33,058 nt of DNA from Bacteroidota bacterium (lineage in GTDB: Bacteria; Bacteroidota; Bacteroidia; Bacteroidales; F082). Location: contig JAJRWG010000173.1 of NCBI GenBank assembly GCA_024276895.1, positions 1 through 33,058 on the forward strand. The letters are read 5' to 3'. This document shows, piece by piece, positions 19,371 to 28,306 of this stretch; position 1 is the stretch's first letter; each line of letters starts with the position of its first letter. Both the position numbers and the translations under genes were made by a program. Under the pieces are notes generated by a model. That model made no database searches, was not told where the DNA came from, and saw nothing but the letters and a program-made list of their open reading frames with translations.

Positions 19371-19844
19371 ATGATCCAAAGAATTCAAACCGTTTACCTG
19401 CTCCTGGCTGTGGCAGCTCTGGGTGCGATGTTTTATTTTCCGCTTGCTACTTTTATCGGTGGCGACAAAGATCAACTGATAATGTACATTTATGAACTGG
19501 TGAGTAAGGTGCCCGACAGCAGTCCGGCTGTCCCTTCTTTTTTCATTTACCCCGGACTTGCGCTGGTAAGTCTGAGCCTGCTGTTCTCATTCATTGCAAT
19601 ATTTTTGTTTAAAAACCGCAAGATGCAACTGAAGCTTGTTCGATTGGTGGTCATTCTGATCCTGGGTTTTATTGCTGCTTTCTTCTTTTACTACGCTGTC
19701 GAACTGGAGAAGATTAGCGGTATTTCGGCCACTTACGAGATTGGTGCTTACCTGCCGCTTGTGGCTTTTGTGTTTCTGGTGCTGGCTTACCGTGGAATCA
19801 TGAGCGACGAAAAACTCATCCGCTCTTCGGAGAGGCTCCGTTAG
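19371..19844 (+). CDS. DUF4293 family membrane protein
   Basis: MIQRIQTVYLLLAVAALGAMFYFPLATF, four predicted TM segments; start moved to 19371 because the ORF-track ATG at 19344 overlaps the -7 element. Confidence 0.8.
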   Translation: MIQRIQTVYLLLAVAALGAMFYFPLATFIGGDKDQLIMYIYELVSKVPDSSPAVPSFFIYPGLALVSLSLLFSFIAIFLFKNRKMQLKLVRLVVILILGFIAAFFFYYAVELEKISGISATYEIGAYLPLVAFVFLVLAYRGIMSDEKLIRSSERLR

Positions 19845-19861
19845 TATCTGATTTAAGTGTC

Positions 19862-20659
19862 TCAATCGTCCGGGAATCTGCCCGTACTTTTTTTGGGGAT
19901 GGTGTACACAATACCTGCGTTTATTTTCAATAAACGGCTCCACCTGCTTCTTCGTGAGGGATTTTCGTAAACATTGGCCATGCCCCAGCTAAAGCCCGGT
20001 GCAATGGTAAGTGCCAGGCCGGGTGACAGCTTGATGATACCCCCCACATAAAAATTCAGACCGAAATCGGAAGAGTTGAAACCGCTTTCCACTTCTTCGT
20101 CAATTTGACGGATATTGTGCCCTATTTGGAGTGTGGTGTCCGTAACATTCTGGTAATCAAGTGAGTCGATGTACAGGTCATCAAAACCGTTGACGTGGGC
20201 ATTCAGGTAAAGCGAGTAATAAAAACTGACCTGAAGGTAAATCTTAAATCTTTCGTTTCCCTTGATGTAAATCAGGCTCAGTGGCATGGTGAGGTAGTTA
20301 AGACGGTAATCGCGCTTGATCTGGATGTAGCTGCGCCGGAAGTTTCCGCTGGTGTCGTTGATGGCATAGGGCGGCTCATTCAGTTCGAAGACCCTGTGGT
20401 CGTAGTTTAAAGCAAAGCGCAGTTTAAAGTCCCTGGAAACATGGTATTCAAGGTAAGGGCCAAAGGTGTAGCCCGTGCCACCTGTGGGCGAGTTAAGTGT
20501 GTATGAGTCGCTGATGTTGGTGAACTGAACCCCGCCCTCCAGACCAATATTCACACTGCCTTTTTCGAATATTTGCCCAAAGACTGTTCCGGGTAATGCT
20601 CCCAGCAGTGTTGCCGTCAGCATTGCAAACAGCAGGTTTCCGATTGTTTTCCGGTTCAT
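19862..20659 (-). CDS. PorT-like outer-membrane beta-barrel protein
   Basis: Signal peptide; GLEGGVQFTNISDSYTLNSP, alternating beta-strand pattern, YLEYHVSRDFKLRFALNYDHR. Confidence 0.7.
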   Translation of the reverse strand: MNRKTIGNLLFAMLTATLLGALPGTVFGQIFEKGSVNIGLEGGVQFTNISDSYTLNSPTGGTGYTFGPYLEYHVSRDFKLRFALNYDHRVFELNEPPYAINDTSGNFRRSYIQIKRDYRLNYLTMPLSLIYIKGNERFKIYLQVSFYYSLYLNAHVNGFDDLYIDSLDYQNVTDTTLQIGHNIRQIDEEVESGFNSSDFGLNFYVGGIIKLSPGLALTIAPGFSWGMANVYENPSRRSRWSRLLKINAGIVYTIPKKSTGRFPDD

Positions 20660-20695
20660 TTTGAAAAAATATTTTTGGAAATAAAAAACTTAACT

Positions 20696-21424
20696 TTACC
20701 ATGCACTCCACAGCCAGAAAATGCCCACAAAAATAGCGGTAATTCCCGCAATGCCGTTGATGGACCTAAAAAGCGTATCTTTCCTTGACTGGCTGGCCTT
20801 TCGGGCAACAAGCCCGATAATCGTGGAAAACATCACCATGGCCAGAATGGTTCCGAAACCGAAGCCTGTCAGGTACATGGCCGAGTCCACCCTGCTTTCA
20901 AAAGCCAGCGTGGGCAGCATGCCGATGAAGTGTGATACGCCGGCCAGTCCGTGTAGCACCCCGATACCGAATGCCGCCAGGTTGCCTTGTTTGATACTTT
21001 CGGTGTGGGTGTGGTTGTGGTTGCCGGAAGTTTCGTGGTGGTGGTGATGGCGGTGCACCCAGGCATGGTCCTGGCTGTCGGTGTGGGCATGGTCATGTAC
21101 ATGCTCGTCAACATGATGGTAGGTAAGCATCTTGTAAATGGCCCAAATCCCGATTATAATCAACATGATACCTACAAGTCTTTCGCTGTTTTCGGAAATG
21201 AAATCGGCGGGGATGAATTCTTTCAGGTAAAAAAAGACCAAACCGATAAGCATCATACCGCTTAAATGCCCGATGCCCCACGACACACCGATGAGCCAGG
21301 TGCGACGTTTGCTGTTTACGGCCAAAGGACCGATGGCTGCCAGGTGATCGGGGCCCGAAAGCACATGCAACAGCGAAGCAAGGATGCCAAAAATTAACGG
21401 GAAGTTTGTGATTTGTTCAGGCAT
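20696..21424 (-). CDS. UreH/NicO-like metal (Ni/Co-type) transporter with His-rich loop
   Basis: SLLHVLSGPDHLAAIGPLAV (H-x5-DH signature as in UreH-type proteins), GVLHGLAGVSHFIGMLPTLAF, His-rich cytosolic loop. Confidence 0.75.
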   Translation of the reverse strand: MPEQITNFPLIFGILASLLHVLSGPDHLAAIGPLAVNSKRRTWLIGVSWGIGHLSGMMLIGLVFFYLKEFIPADFISENSERLVGIMLIIIGIWAIYKMLTYHHVDEHVHDHAHTDSQDHAWVHRHHHHHETSGNHNHTHTESIKQGNLAAFGIGVLHGLAGVSHFIGMLPTLAFESRVDSAMYLTGFGFGTILAMVMFSTIIGLVARKASQSRKDTLFRSINGIAGITAIFVGIFWLWSAW

Positions 21425-21439
21425 GTTTCTCTAAAAAAA

Positions 21440-21447
21440 CAAAGATA
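21440..21447 (-). promoter_or_regulatory. -7 element of the UreH-like gene
   Basis: Reverse complement TATCTTTG, 16 nt upstream of the ATG. Confidence 0.5.
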
Positions 21448-21504
21448 GTTTTTTCAGTTAACCCTTCGCCCGAAAGTCCGTTTTTTTTCAAGGATGACAA
21501 ATTG

Positions 21505-21512
21505 TATCTTTG
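21505..21512 (+). promoter_or_regulatory. -7 element of truA
   Basis: TATCTTTG, 23 nt upstream of the ATG. Confidence 0.5.
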
Positions 21513-21534
21513 AGCGCTAAACAGAAACAGACCC

Positions 21535-22278
21535 ATGAGCAGGTTTTTTATCCGTCTTGCTTACGATGGTAGCGGCTACCACGGCTGGCAGGTGCAGCAA
21601 AATGCCCATACGGTTCAGGCCGAGATTGAGGACAAACTTTCCACATTGCTGGGAAGCACAACGCAGCTTGTTGGTTGTGGCCGAACAGATACCGGCGTGC
21701 ATGCCCGTGAATTCTTTGCCCATTTCGACGTGGAAAGAATGCCTTTTTCTGAAAAGGAACTGTCACGCAAACTCAACAGCTTTTTGCCCGGTGACATTGC
21801 CATCGAAAGGATTTTTCAGGTGGACGATGAAATGCACGCACGTTTCAGCGCTGTCAGCCGCACCTACAAATATTTTATTGCCCGGAAGAAACTGCCGTTT
21901 TTCAGGCATTACAGTTACTTTCTGAATGTGGAACTGGATGTGGAATCCATGCAGCAGGCCGCCGGCCTTTTGCCGGGATTGAAGGACTTCACCAGCTTTT
22001 CGAAACTACACACCCAAACGGCGACCAACTTGTGCACGGTTACGGAAGCCCGCTGGGAGCAAATGGGAGATGAACTTGTTTTCACCATTAGCGCCGACCG
22101 TTTTTTGCGAAACATGGTCAGGGCTGTTGTGGGAACACTGCTGGAAATCGGTCGCAGTAAAATGAATCCGGAAGACATCACCTACATTATCGAAGCCAAA
22201 GACCGGTCGAGGGCCGGATATTCTGTTCCGGCTCATGGCCTGTTTCTTGAAAAAGTGGTGTATCCGCTTGCTTTTTAG
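21535..22278 (+). CDS. truA: tRNA pseudouridine(38-40) synthase TruA
   Basis: RFFIRLAYDGSGYHGWQVQQNAHTVQAEIE; GCGRTDTGVHAREFFAHFD (catalytic Asp); FLRNMVRAVVGTLLEIG. Confidence 0.96.
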   Translation: MSRFFIRLAYDGSGYHGWQVQQNAHTVQAEIEDKLSTLLGSTTQLVGCGRTDTGVHAREFFAHFDVERMPFSEKELSRKLNSFLPGDIAIERIFQVDDEMHARFSAVSRTYKYFIARKKLPFFRHYSYFLNVELDVESMQQAAGLLPGLKDFTSFSKLHTQTATNLCTVTEARWEQMGDELVFTISADRFLRNMVRAVVGTLLEIGRSKMNPEDITYIIEAKDRSRAGYSVPAHGLFLEKVVYPLAF

Positions 22279-22315
22279 GCTCAGTTACCGGTCATCGTCC
22301 CGGAAATCTTCTCCC

Positions 22316-25300
22316 TTAAATCACCAGCTTTTTGCCTGCCTGAAGCTTGTAAATCTTTCCTGAGATTTTGACGGGGGCATCCGAACCGGCGGTGACGGCA
22401 ATGTGGGAATGGCTTAACTCAAAACGATAGTCCACCCCCCTGTAGCGCAGTTTAAACCCAATTTGTTTCCAGTGTTCAGGCAGGGCAGGGCTGACGGCAG
22501 GCATTTCTCCGCGCAGGTCGATGCCGGCATAGCTGTTCAGGGTCACCATCACTGTACCGGCCATCACACCGGTGTGGATGCCTTCGGCGGTGGTGCCTCC
22601 CTGAATGTCGTTGTAATCACTTGTCAGCGCCTCAAAATACAGTTGCCAGGCCAGACTGTCTTTACCTGTCATTTTTGCCAGGCTTGCATGCACCACCCGG
22701 CTAAGTGTAGAACCGTGGGAAGTGCGTTGCAGGTAATAATCCAGGTTCTTTTTCAGGTAGTCTTCCGGTAGTTTGTACCCCAGGTCGCTGAGGAGTTCGT
22801 CCACACGTCGTTTTTCCAGATTGTAGAAAACCATCAGGGTGTCGGCCTGTTTGGCAACCTTGTAGGCATCGGGCGATTTGCCTTCGGCTTTCAGCAGCCT
22901 GTCCATCCGGTGAACATTGCCGTACTTTTTCCTGAAATAGTCCCAGTCCAGTTCTTCAAGCTCAAAATACCCGTCGAACTGGGCGATGATGCCTTCTTTT
23001 GAAACCGGCAGGGCAAGTCTGGTGCGGATGTCTTCCCAGCGTTCCATTTCCTGCTCGCTAAGCTTCAGCCGGTCGAGCAGTTGTGATTTTTTTTCACTGT
23101 CCAGTTTGTTGAGCAGTTCGGACAGCCGGGCAAGCATCCAGGCAACCATGAGGTTAGTGTAGGCATTATCTTTCAGTCCGCCCTGCCTGCTTCCGGGGTA
23201 TTTTTCGTGAAACTCGTCAGGCCCCATCACCCCCTGAATGGAAAACCTGCCCGTGCCGGCATCGTAACGGGCCGTGGATGCCCAGAAGCGACAAATTTCC
23301 AGGAACATTTCCATGCCGTAATCTTCCATGAATCCTGTATCTCCGGTCAGGTTGTAGTACTGCCAAAGGTTGTAGGCGATGGCCAGCGAAACGTGTCTTT
23401 GCAGCGCACTGTGGTCAGGGCCCCACTCGCCCGTCAAGGGGTTGAGGTGAACAACCTGGGTTTCTTCCCTGCCACTGCTGCCGCTTTGCCAGGGGAACAT
23501 GGCACCGCCGTAGCCATGGGCCGCAGCGTATTTCCGGGCGGCGTCAAGGCGATGGTAACGGTACAAGAGCAGGGCGCGGGCGATTTCCGGAAAATGAATA
23601 TTATAAAAAGGAAGGATGAACAATTCATCCCAGAAAATGTGGCCGCGGTAAGCCTCACCATGCAGCCCGCGTGCAGTGATGCCAGCATCCAGGCCGACGT
23701 TGTGGGGAGAGGCCGAAACCATCAGATGGAAAATGTGCAGGCGAAGCAGTTTTTGTGAAAGACGGTCGCCTTCGAGCCGGATGTCGGCTTTTTCCCAGAT
23801 TTTCTTCCACGCCCTTGTGCTTTGCTCCAGCAGTTGGTCAAAACTTCCGGCTTCGTTGACTGCGGCAAGGGCCAGTTGGGTGATGTCACCACCGGGGTGG
23901 GGTTGGTTGGAAGAATAAATGCCGACCACCTTTTGCAGTTCAATGGTTTCTCCTTCGTGTGCCTGGCAGTCAATGTAGGTGTAAACCACGCCTTCGTCGG
24001 CAGTGGTGCCGAAAGCAGCCTGCTGTTCCTTGCCGTTAACGCTAAGCCGGAGGCGGGCGGCCATGGCAATTTCGATGCTTGATTGTGTTGTTTTGACTTT
24101 CAGGAAAGACAGTTGACCGTCACCACCTTGTTCAATAGTTTCAAGGTGTTTCGGGTTGAGGGCTTTGTAGCGTTCCACTCCTTCATTCTTTACGCTGCCG
24201 TCGATGGCCGAAAACAGGCTTAGCTCACCGCTGTAGTTAAGAGGGGTGACGCGGTAGCGCAGCCCGGCAAGGTGGCAGTTGTCCATGCCGGCAAACCGCC
24301 ACGATTCAATGCGTGTTTGGCGGCCCTCCGCATCGGAAACGACGAGGTTTCTGTGCAGCAAACCGTTCCGGAAGTCCAGTGACCTTTCCATTTCCACAAT
24401 TTCACAATCGTTGGGGTTGAACCAGGGTTCATCATCAATCTTGAACGAAACAGGCAGCCAGTTGGGGGCATTCACGAAGTCTTCGTTTTCCACATCACGG
24501 CCGGCCACTTTGGTAACCAGCCGGTTGTACAGTCCGGCGATGTAAGTGCCGGGGTAATTGTGAGGCCCTGCATGGGTTTCTTCCATGGCGCCCCTTGTGC
24601 CGAAGTAGCCGTTGCCAACCGTCAGCAGTGCTTCGCGCGATTTTTCCTTTGAAGGTTCGTAATCGTGGTATTTCAGCATCCAGTTGTCCTGTTCCAGGCC
24701 TTCTTTAAACCAAAGGTCGATGTCACGGATGTGGAAATTTTCCAGGTCTTCGACCACCACATCGGCGCCGGCAGCCAGCAGGGCAGGGGTGTTGTTTTCG
24801 CGGGCCAGGCCCAGCACCATGCCAAAATTGCCTTTTTTTCCCGCTTCCACTCCCGAAGAAGCATCCTCGACCACCACGGTTTTATCGGGTTCCACGCCCA
24901 GGTTGGCAGCCGTAGTGAGAAAAATGTCGGGTTCCGGTTTTCCTTTCAGCCCCATTTCTACCGATACGATGCCATCCACACGGGTTTCCACAAAGCGGGT
25001 CAGGCCGGCAGCCTTGAGCACGGCTTCGCAGTTTTTGCTGGAAGAAGCCACGCCGATGCGGATACCGGCACCTTTTAATTCTTCAAGCAAGCTGACGGTG
25101 GAAGGGTACACCACCACGCCTTCGTTTTTCAACACTTCGTTGAAAGCTTCATTTTTCCGGTTGCCCAGTCCGCAAACGGTTTCGCGGTCGGGTGCATCGG
25201 ATGGATTGCCGAAAGGCAGGTCGATCTTCCTGGAAGCCAGAAAGGATTGTACCCCGTCGTAACGGGGTTTGCCGTCAACGTAACGCAGGTAGTCATCGGA

Positions 25301-25453
25301 GGTGAATGCACGGAACGGCTCCCCGTATTTTTCGCTGCGGTAGTGCAGGTAGTCGTCGAACATCTTTTTCCAGGCATTGCTGTGGGTGACGGCCGTTTTG
25401 GTAATGACACCATCCAGATCGAAAATAACGGCATCAAAAAAGTGTAGGGGCAT
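22316..25453 (-). CDS. Fusion protein: N-terminal HAD (beta-phosphoglucomutase-like) + C-terminal glycoside hydrolase family 65 (disaccharide phosphorylase-like)
   Basis: HAD motifs FDLDGVITKTAVTHSNAW, GVASSSKN, VVVEDASSGVEAG; GH65: WFKEGLEQDNWMLKYHDYEPSKEKSREALLTVGNGYFGTRGA, RGLHGEAYRGHIFWDELFILPF, catalytic Glu in GVMGPDEFHEKYPG. Start set at MPLHFFDAVIFD. Confidence 0.92.
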   Translation of the reverse strand: MPLHFFDAVIFDLDGVITKTAVTHSNAWKKMFDDYLHYRSEKYGEPFRAFTSDDYLRYVDGKPRYDGVQSFLASRKIDLPFGNPSDAPDRETVCGLGNRKNEAFNEVLKNEGVVVYPSTVSLLEELKGAGIRIGVASSSKNCEAVLKAAGLTRFVETRVDGIVSVEMGLKGKPEPDIFLTTAANLGVEPDKTVVVEDASSGVEAGKKGNFGMVLGLARENNTPALLAAGADVVVEDLENFHIRDIDLWFKEGLEQDNWMLKYHDYEPSKEKSREALLTVGNGYFGTRGAMEETHAGPHNYPGTYIAGLYNRLVTKVAGRDVENEDFVNAPNWLPVSFKIDDEPWFNPNDCEIVEMERSLDFRNGLLHRNLVVSDAEGRQTRIESWRFAGMDNCHLAGLRYRVTPLNYSGELSLFSAIDGSVKNEGVERYKALNPKHLETIEQGGDGQLSFLKVKTTQSSIEIAMAARLRLSVNGKEQQAAFGTTADEGVVYTYIDCQAHEGETIELQKVVGIYSSNQPHPGGDITQLALAAVNEAGSFDQLLEQSTRAWKKIWEKADIRLEGDRLSQKLLRLHIFHLMVSASPHNVGLDAGITARGLHGEAYRGHIFWDELFILPFYNIHFPEIARALLLYRYHRLDAARKYAAAHGYGGAMFPWQSGSSGREETQVVHLNPLTGEWGPDHSALQRHVSLAIAYNLWQYYNLTGDTGFMEDYGMEMFLEICRFWASTARYDAGTGRFSIQGVMGPDEFHEKYPGSRQGGLKDNAYTNLMVAWMLARLSELLNKLDSEKKSQLLDRLKLSEQEMERWEDIRTRLALPVSKEGIIAQFDGYFELEELDWDYFRKKYGNVHRMDRLLKAEGKSPDAYKVAKQADTLMVFYNLEKRRVDELLSDLGYKLPEDYLKKNLDYYLQRTSHGSTLSRVVHASLAKMTGKDSLAWQLYFEALTSDYNDIQGGTTAEGIHTGVMAGTVMVTLNSYAGIDLRGEMPAVSPALPEHWKQIGFKLRYRGVDYRFELSHSHIAVTAGSDAPVKISGKIYKLQAGKKLVI

Positions 25454-25572
25454 GGTCAGCGATTTTATGTGGTGCAAAATTCGGAATAAAACAAATGGAA
25501 TGAGTATGGGTTGACGGCTTTCGCAGGGAATCTGTTTGCCAGCTTAACAGACCGGGACGGGTAGTTGTGAAA

Positions 25573-25582
25573 CAAACGTTTG
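25573..25582. promoter_or_regulatory. Palindrome CAAACGTTTG, candidate LacI-type operator
   Basis: Perfect 10-bp palindrome centred on CpG, just downstream of the predicted -7 element of the HAD-GH65 gene. Confidence 0.45.
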
Positions 25583-25600
25583 CGGCAACACTTCCGGTGG

Positions 25601-25608
25601 CAAATATA
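25601..25608 (-). promoter_or_regulatory. -7 element of the HAD-GH65 gene
   Basis: Reverse complement TATATTTG matches TAnnTTTG. Confidence 0.5.
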
Positions 25609-25677
25609 AGACAAAGCTGAGGGCAATAGCCGTAGCCACCGAAAGAAATCGCCGTCAGCCACTCCGCGATATTTTTT

Positions 25678-25685
25678 TAGTTTTG
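25678..25685 (+). promoter_or_regulatory. -7 element of lepB
   Basis: TAGTTTTG, 85 nt upstream of the ATG. Confidence 0.5.
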
Positions 25686-25770
25686 CAACCTTAAATTCAA
25701 TTAACATAGTTTAACGGATACAAGTATCGAAAGGATTTAACTTGCAGCCGTTGACCCAATAAACAGCAAG

Positions 25771-27285
25771 ATGCTTGAATTAATCGTTTTACTTCCGCTT
25801 TCGTTTACCATTCCTACGATTTTTGCCTGGGGACTTTTTGAAAAGGCAGGCCGTAAAGGCTGGGAAACACTAGTGCCGTTTTACAACCTGTACGTGTTTT
25901 TGAAGATCATCAAAAAGCCGATGTGGTGGTATCTGCTGTTGCTATTCCCGTTCATCAACGTTTTCGTTTACTTGCTGATGCTGGTGGAACTGGCCAAGTG
26001 TTTCGGCAAGTTTTCACTGGGCGAACAGTTCATGGCAGTGGTTTTGCCCTTTTTCTACCTGCCTTATCTCGGCTTGAAAAAAAGCGAAGTTTACGTTGAC
26101 CCTGATAAGCGTCCGGAAATCAACAAAGGAATTATCCGCGAGTGGGTTGATGCCATTATTTTTGCTGTGGTGGCGGCAACCATCATCCGTACTTTTCTTT
26201 TGGAGGCTTACACCATCCCCACTTCATCCATGGAAAAATCATTGCTGGTGGGCGACTACCTGTTTGTGAGCAAGATCGCTTACGGACCGAAAGTACCCAA
26301 CACCCCGCTGTCGTTTCCGTTTGTACACCACACCATGCCGCTGACCACTTCCGCAAAATCATATGTCGAATGGATACACCTGCCTTACTACCGGTTTCCA
26401 GGCTTCGGACAGGTTGAGCACAACGATGCAGTGGTGTTCAACTACCCGGCGGGCGATACGGTTTCAACCCGCTTTCAGAGCAATGTGAGTTACTACACCT
26501 TGGTGAAAGAGTATGGACGCAAGAGGGTATGGACGGATAAACGCAATTTCGGAGAGATTGTGGTCAGGCCGGTTGACAAACGTGAGAATTACGTAAAAAG
26601 GGGCATCGGTATGCCCGGTGACACCCTGCAGATCATTGACCGTCAGGTTTACCTTAACGGGAAAAAAGCCGTTAACCCCGAGAAACTGCAATATCAGTAC
26701 AATCTGACCACCGACGGCAGCAGCATCAACCCGAAAATTCTGGAACGGCTTGACATTACCGAAGGTGGCAGTACCAACGTTCCTGGACGCTTTGTTTACG
26801 TGCTGACGGAAGAGGCCAAAAACGCACTCGAAAGACTTCCCATCGTAAAAAGCGTTGAGGTGCTGAATGAGGAAGAAGGCAAATGGTATCCTGAGATTTT
26901 CCCTTTTGACTCTGCCTACAAATGGAACCGCGACAATTTCGGTCCGTTGTACATCCCGCGCAAAGGCATCCCCATCAGGCTTAATGCCAAAAATATCGTG
27001 CTTTACAATAGGTTGATCCGTACATACGAGGGTAACGAACTGCAAGTGAAGGGAGGGAAGATCTTCATCAACGGAAAAGAAACCGACAGTTACACCCCGC
27101 GCATGGATTACTACTGGATGATGGGCGACAACCGTCACAATTCGGCTGACTCACGTTACTGGGGGTTTGTGCCCGAAGACCACATTGTGGGCAAGGCCGA
27201 ATTCATCTGGCTCTCCATCTCCGACAACGGCGGCCCCCTGGGATGGAAAATACGCTGGAACAGACTGTTCTCGCTGGTGCACTGA
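25771..27285 (+). CDS. lepB: Signal peptidase I with N-terminal DUF5684-like membrane domain
   Basis: PTSSMEKSLLVGDYLFVSK (catalytic Ser153), YVKRGIGMPGDTLQI (Lys276), GDNRHNSADSRYWGFVPEDHIVGKA; N-terminal 110 aa with extra TM helices. Confidence 0.94.
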   Translation: MLELIVLLPLSFTIPTIFAWGLFEKAGRKGWETLVPFYNLYVFLKIIKKPMWWYLLLLFPFINVFVYLLMLVELAKCFGKFSLGEQFMAVVLPFFYLPYLGLKKSEVYVDPDKRPEINKGIIREWVDAIIFAVVAATIIRTFLLEAYTIPTSSMEKSLLVGDYLFVSKIAYGPKVPNTPLSFPFVHHTMPLTTSAKSYVEWIHLPYYRFPGFGQVEHNDAVVFNYPAGDTVSTRFQSNVSYYTLVKEYGRKRVWTDKRNFGEIVVRPVDKRENYVKRGIGMPGDTLQIIDRQVYLNGKKAVNPEKLQYQYNLTTDGSSINPKILERLDITEGGSTNVPGRFVYVLTEEAKNALERLPIVKSVEVLNEEEGKWYPEIFPFDSAYKWNRDNFGPLYIPRKGIPIRLNAKNIVLYNRLIRTYEGNELQVKGGKIFINGKETDSYTPRMDYYWMMGDNRHNSADSRYWGFVPEDHIVGKAEFIWLSISDNGGPLGWKIRWNRLFSLVH

Positions 27286-27388
27286 CACCTTCCCTTTAAA
27301 AACGGCGAGTCGCCCGGCAAACTTCAGCTTTAAAAAACACTGATCAACAATACTGTGGAGCGGGGCTTCCGGGATTATTCAGTTTTTC

Positions 27389-27396
27389 TAAATTTG
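27389..27396 (+). promoter_or_regulatory. -7 element of the Crp/Fnr gene
   Basis: TAAATTTG, 21 nt upstream of the ATG at 27418. Confidence 0.5.
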
Positions 27397-27417
27397 CTGT
27401 CTAAGCAATTCAATCTG

Positions 27418-28053
27418 ATGGATCAGGCGAAAGCATTTCTGAAAAATATTTTTGTCAACGATGTGCTGGTGGACGAACTGCTGGCCAAATCGAAGACGGC
27501 TGAAATTCCTTCAAGCCAAACCGTGCTTGAGGAAGGTCAGTACATCAAGGTCGTACCGTTTGTTTTCGATGGCCGCATCAAGGTGATGCGTCAGGACGAA
27601 TCGGGGAAGGAAGTTTTGCTGTACTACATTCATCCCGGCGAAAGCTGCGCACTTTCCATCGCCGCAGGCTTAAACCACGAAAAAAGTGTGGCTTACGCCA
27701 TTACCGACCGGCCTACGAACATGCTGGCCATCCCCACGGAAGCCCTTCGTGAAATGTTGCTTAAATTTCCGCGATTGAACGATTTTGTGCTTCAACTCTT
27801 CCACCGCCGTTTCAACGAACTGATTCTTTTCATCGATGCCATCTCTTTCAGGAACGTTGATTTCAGGCTCATTGCCAATCTGAAAGCCAGGCAAAAAGAA
27901 GCGCGTTCAAACATGATAACGGTCACCCACCAGCAACTGGCCAATGAGCTGGGAACTGCACGCGAGGTGGTGTCGCGGCTTTTGAAGCAACTGGAAAGGG
28001 AAAAGAAAGTCAGGAACCTCAGGGGAAAGATCGAAATCATTGCCCCTTTGTAA
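27418..28053 (+). CDS. Crp/Fnr-family transcriptional regulator
   Basis: cNMP-binding-like fold (VLEEGQYIKVVPFVFDGRIKVMRQDESGKEVLLYYIHPGESCALSI) plus C-terminal HTH VTHQQLANELGTAREVVSRLLKQLEREKKV; start at MDQAKAF. Confidence 0.92.
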   Translation: MDQAKAFLKNIFVNDVLVDELLAKSKTAEIPSSQTVLEEGQYIKVVPFVFDGRIKVMRQDESGKEVLLYYIHPGESCALSIAAGLNHEKSVAYAITDRPTNMLAIPTEALREMLLKFPRLNDFVLQLFHRRFNELILFIDAISFRNVDFRLIANLKARQKEARSNMITVTHQQLANELGTAREVVSRLLKQLEREKKVRNLRGKIEIIAPL

Positions 28054-28086
28054 CTTTTGTCACCAAATTGAACCGATGCACTATCA

Positions 28087-28094
28087 TACTTTTG
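28087..28094 (+). promoter_or_regulatory. -7 element of the DUF2892 gene
   Basis: TACTTTTG, 26 nt upstream of the ATG. Confidence 0.55.
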
Positions 28095-28120
28095 CCACTT
28101 AAACATTAAAACTTAAGATC

Positions 28121-28306
28121 ATGAAAAAAAATGTAGGCACAATTGACAAAGTTGTTCGCATTATTGCCGCCATCATCATCGCCGGCCTGGGTTACTACTA
28201 TGAAAGCTGGTGGGGGCTGCTCGCTATTGTTCCCTTGTTCACCGCTTTTATTGCCTGGTGTCCCCTCTGGGCGATATTCAGTTTCAGTACCAAAGGCAAA
28301 GAATAG
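28121..28306 (+). CDS. DUF2892 (YgaP-like) small inner-membrane protein
   Basis: MKKNVGTIDKVVRIIAAIIIAGLGYYYESWWGLLAIVPLFTAFIAWCPLWAIFSF. Confidence 0.87.
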   Translation: MKKNVGTIDKVVRIIAAIIIAGLGYYYESWWGLLAIVPLFTAFIAWCPLWAIFSFSTKGKE

